A stretch of 64,000 nt of DNA from JAHEKD01 sp965204695 (GTDB taxonomy: Bacteria; Pseudomonadota; Gammaproteobacteria; Arenicellales; JAHEKD01), in assembly GCA_965204695.1 (NCBI GenBank), contig OZ242007.1:2108001-2172000 (forward strand), given 5' to 3'. The notes beneath the pieces were generated by a model. It saw nothing but the letters and a program-made list of their open reading frames with translations, made no database searches and was not told the origin of the DNA. The translations under genes and the position numbers were made by a program. Numbering within the stretch: the first letter of the stretch is position 1; each line of letters begins with the position of its first letter. Positions 62,219 to 64,000 of the stretch are shown one piece after another.

Positions 62219-62414
62219 TTAGCGTTCGCGTAAGCGGCAGAATACCACGGGCTTGTCCCGACTCTTTAATACTATAATTCAATGCCGGATTTGTCCGTGG
62301 ATGAATGAGTGTATATAGATTGAACATCGCTGATTTAATAAGGTGCGATGTTGATCGGATCAGCCTGAAAGGCTGTTACGGTAAGCACCCCGGGTTTACC
62401 CGGGGGAATCTATT
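62219..62414 (+). repeat. R1 structured repeat, copy G (intact first hairpin, short last hairpin)
   Basis: CCACGGGCTTGTCC ... GGATTTGTCCGTGG, 'atgaatgagtgtatatag', AACATCGC/GCGATGTT, CAGCCT-GAA-AGGCTG, and CCCCGGGTTTACCCGGGGG. Paired changes (A-T to G-C in stem 2, C-G to T-A in stem 3) keep both stems relative to copies C and D. It overlaps the 3' end of the GNAT gene at 62396. Confidence 0.9.
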
Positions 62415-62857
62415 GACAAAGACATTAGTGAGTATTTATTTCGTAGTTCAAAACCCAGGTTGGAGTAAAACTCACGCGCGATTTGATTGTCGTTGGCAAC
62501 TTCTAAGTGAAGTGCCTTTATACCAATTTTCAGTGCTTGATCATGCATCAACTTAATCACCTGTTTTCCTATGCCTTTTCCACGTTGGTTTTCAATCAAA
62601 TAGAACTCATCAATAAACGCATCCCTGCCACCAAACTCAATGCTATAACCATAACAAAGAACAATATACCCGGCTAATTCATCTTCATTAAATATTAACC
62701 AAATACTCCCGAGTAGATGATCGGCTAACAATTGTTTGATTGCGAATTCTCTATCCTTCGGGGATGTTGTTAGTGACTCAAACTGGTGATAAGCGGCAAC
62801 CAGTGGTAACAAAAGGTCGATATCCTTTTTTGTACAACAGAGAACTCGAATACTCAT
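62396..62857 (-). CDS. GNAT N-acetyltransferase
   Basis: 153 residues. Motif ENQRGKGIGKQVIKLMHDQA binds acetyl-CoA, and VANDNQIAREFYSNLGFELR closes the fold. Substrate unknown. The last residues (IDSPG) and the TAA stop are read from the R1 copy G hairpin, so the repeat landed at the extreme 3' end and replaced the original stop. It is followed upstream by the DUF3303 gene at ten bases. Confidence 0.85.
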   Translation of the reverse strand: MSIRVLCCTKKDIDLLLPLVAAYHQFESLTTSPKDREFAIKQLLADHLLGSIWLIFNEDELAGYIVLCYGYSIEFGGRDAFIDEFYLIENQRGKGIGKQVIKLMHDQALKIGIKALHLEVANDNQIAREFYSNLGFELRNKYSLMSLSIDSPG

Positions 62858-62867
62858 CGTGCTTGTA

Positions 62868-63125
62868 TCAGGTTGCTTTAGTTGGAGAATCTATTAACTC
62901 GATTATTTCAAAATCGGTTAAATCATCCCATTTTGCAATCCAAATCTCGAACAAGTTGTAGTTGTCAGTTTCCATCAATTGGTAACAGCATGTTCGATCA
63001 GAAGATAACCATGAATCAATATACATCAGACCGTCTGGCAGCATCCGCCCTTTTTCATCAAAGCGATTATAAATAGCATCTACCCTACCGGGTTTAAAAG
63101 ATTCGATGACCATGTATTTAGTCAT
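62868..63125 (-). CDS. DUF3303 family protein
   Basis: 85 residues: MTKYMVIESFKPGRVDAIYN, then RFDEKGRMLPDGLMYIDSWL, ending with EIWIAKWDDLTDFEIIELID. Fits DUF3303, a small dimeric alpha-beta barrel-like family often with no known role. Same strand and tightly packed (5 bases) with the membrane-protein gene upstream. Confidence 0.8.
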   Translation of the reverse strand: MTKYMVIESFKPGRVDAIYNRFDEKGRMLPDGLMYIDSWLSSDRTCCYQLMETDNYNLFEIWIAKWDDLTDFEIIELIDSPTKAT

Positions 63126-63130
63126 ATTGC

Positions 63131-63445
63131 CTAATTCTCAGATTTCCAAGACTTTGCCTGCTCAGCTCGTTGTTCTCTAACGTTTTGTATTCGTTTAATC
63201 CTCACCACACCCCACAAAATCAATAGCAAAAAGACAACTACTAGCGAACCATAAAGCACTAAATGAGATGTTGCCATGGTCCAGATACCGATTAAGCCAA
63301 TAAAAGCCAGCAGAAGCACAAAAACAAAAATACGTTCATCCATATCGACAATCGTCCATGTATGGTGCTTTTTTAAACCATCAGCTCCTTTTGATTCGGC
63401 CGCTTTAGCCTGTACTTTGGCTATAGCTTCTTCTTCGTGTGACAT
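63131..63445 (-). CDS. Two-helix membrane protein of unknown function
   Basis: 104 residues, ATG preceded by AAGGAAG. N-terminal charged region (EEEAIAKVQAKAAESKGADG), then helices at about 36-57 (FVFVLLLAFIGLIGIWTMA) and 60-84 (LVLYGSLVVVFLLLILWGVV), and a basic tail. No family recognised. Confidence 0.6.
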   Translation of the reverse strand: MSHEEEAIAKVQAKAAESKGADGLKKHHTWTIVDMDERIFVFVLLLAFIGLIGIWTMATSHLVLYGSLVVVFLLLILWGVVRIKRIQNVREQRAEQAKSWKSEN

Positions 63446-63457
63446 GATTCAACTTCC

Positions 63458-64000
63458 TTAGTAGGTCGAATTTTTATCGACTATTTCGAGAAAATGTAGA
63501 TTATTGCCCATGTCGCTGGCTAAGATTTGTTCACCATCTGGTGTAACAACACAAGACATTAACCAGGCATCTGCTGTGTAGACATTGAGGCATTCCCCTG
63601 TTTCCAGATCCCATAGCCTGAGAGTATTATCACCACCGCAAGAGGCCAGAAGTTCACCTCCTTGCAATACCTGAACATCAGAAATGGTATAGGTATGGCC
63701 TTTTAGCTCGAGTAATGGCTGTTCCTGTTCAGGGTCCCACACCCTTACTATTTTGTCCCTTGAACCACCCACAACCCTCAAACCATAGACTGTAGATGCC
63801 ACAGTAAGGCAATCAATGTACCAGGTTGCACCAGTGAGCTTACCAATTAGTTTTCCATTTTTAAGATCCCACAGCATGACACAAGACGGATTGCCAATGG
63901 ATGTGGCAAGGTGCTTTCCGTCAGGATATACAGCAACGACTTTAAATGTCGAATCTATACAATTAGTGATTCGAGTATGTATACGCCTAGTATCAATATT
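63458..64000 (-). CDS. WD40 beta-propeller protein, N-terminal part outside window
   Basis: The frame stays open to the window edge (about 180 residues visible). WD repeats: CVMLWDLKNGKLIGKL, IVRVWDPEQEQPLLELKGHT, TLRLWDLETGECLNVYTADA. At least four blades are visible with the usual D-x-T-L-R-L-W-D strand. Such propellers are binding platforms; the rest is needed to define the protein. Confidence 0.82.
   Translation of the reverse strand, partial: NIDTRRIHTRITNCIDSTFKVVAVYPDGKHLATSIGNPSCVMLWDLKNGKLIGKLTGATWYIDCLTVASTVYGLRVVGGSRDKIVRVWDPEQEQPLLELKGHTYTISDVQVLQGGELLASCGGDNTLRLWDLETGECLNVYTADAWLMSCVVTPDGEQILASDMGNNLHFLEIVDKNSTY

Noticed and set aside
22272..62556. Short reading frames of similar sequence in R1 copies (about 62-90 residues, containing KGCYGKHPGF)
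   Set aside because: They arise because the repeat itself is conserved. Lengths and ends differ among copies, there is no ribosome binding site, and paired changes follow the stems, not codons.

Overview
The window looks like a piece of chromosome from a free-living, probably marine gammaproteobacterium with an AT-leaning genome. The evidence is a complete replication-origin neighbourhood (gyrB, dnaN, dnaA, rpmH, rnpA, yidC, mnmE, mnmG), gammaproteobacterial-looking housekeeping proteins, and a close homologue of the DMSP lyase DddP. I cannot place it to genus. The origin region is unusual: recF is missing between dnaN and gyrB and two parS-like palindromes sit there instead; yidD is missing between rnpA and yidC; and mnmG is not followed by rsmG-parA-parB.

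Layout. 1-3.7 kb: end of a VOC-family gene, a DadA/PuuB-like FAD oxidoreductase, a HAD phosphatase, a GNAT and a secreted protein. 3.8-11.4 kb: a run of minus-strand genes that reads like an integron gene-cassette array without an integrase. Two convincing and several weaker attC-like sites lie directly after stop codons. Cargo: a SLOG+TIR-like protein, a double TIR-like protein, a small membrane protein (together a possible Thoeris-like defence unit), an AlkD-type repair protein, a frameshifted membrane protein, a DUF4157 protein with two HExxH motifs, a GFA-family protein and a TfoX C-terminal-domain protein. 11.6-25.5 kb: DUF547, radical SAM, a divergent SHMT-like/LysR pair, a haem peroxidase, a probable catabolic operon (membrane di-iron hydroxylase, Rieske ferredoxin, dimethylformamidase-like, FAH-fold hydrolase), a tandem SnoaL protein and a PhyH dioxygenase.

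25.5-43.8 kb is accessory: a DUF4062-protease fusion, a CsaA-like protein, a broken GNAT, another TIR-like protein, dddP, a GST, secreted proteins, two head-to-head phosphoribosyltransferase paralogues, an M43 protease, a 1282-residue Asp-box beta-propeller protein, a TIR-transmembrane protein, a LysR regulator and a carbonic-anhydrase-like protein. 44-57.4 kb is the origin region, with transaldolase and small genes inserted. 57.4-64 kb holds a ceramidase-like membrane protein, a PliI-like lysozyme inhibitor and a string of small minus-strand genes, ending in a WD40 protein cut by the window edge.

Two dispersed repeat families tie the accessory regions together. R1 (seven copies) is a string of up to four stem-loops whose paired positions co-vary between copies. 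R2 is a shorter element with a terminator-like hairpin. Both tend to sit at gene 3' ends or beside the TIR-like and small-membrane-protein genes. Three genes are interrupted at homopolymer runs, so some frameshifts may be sequence errors. No rRNA, tRNA, CRISPR array or transposase was seen.
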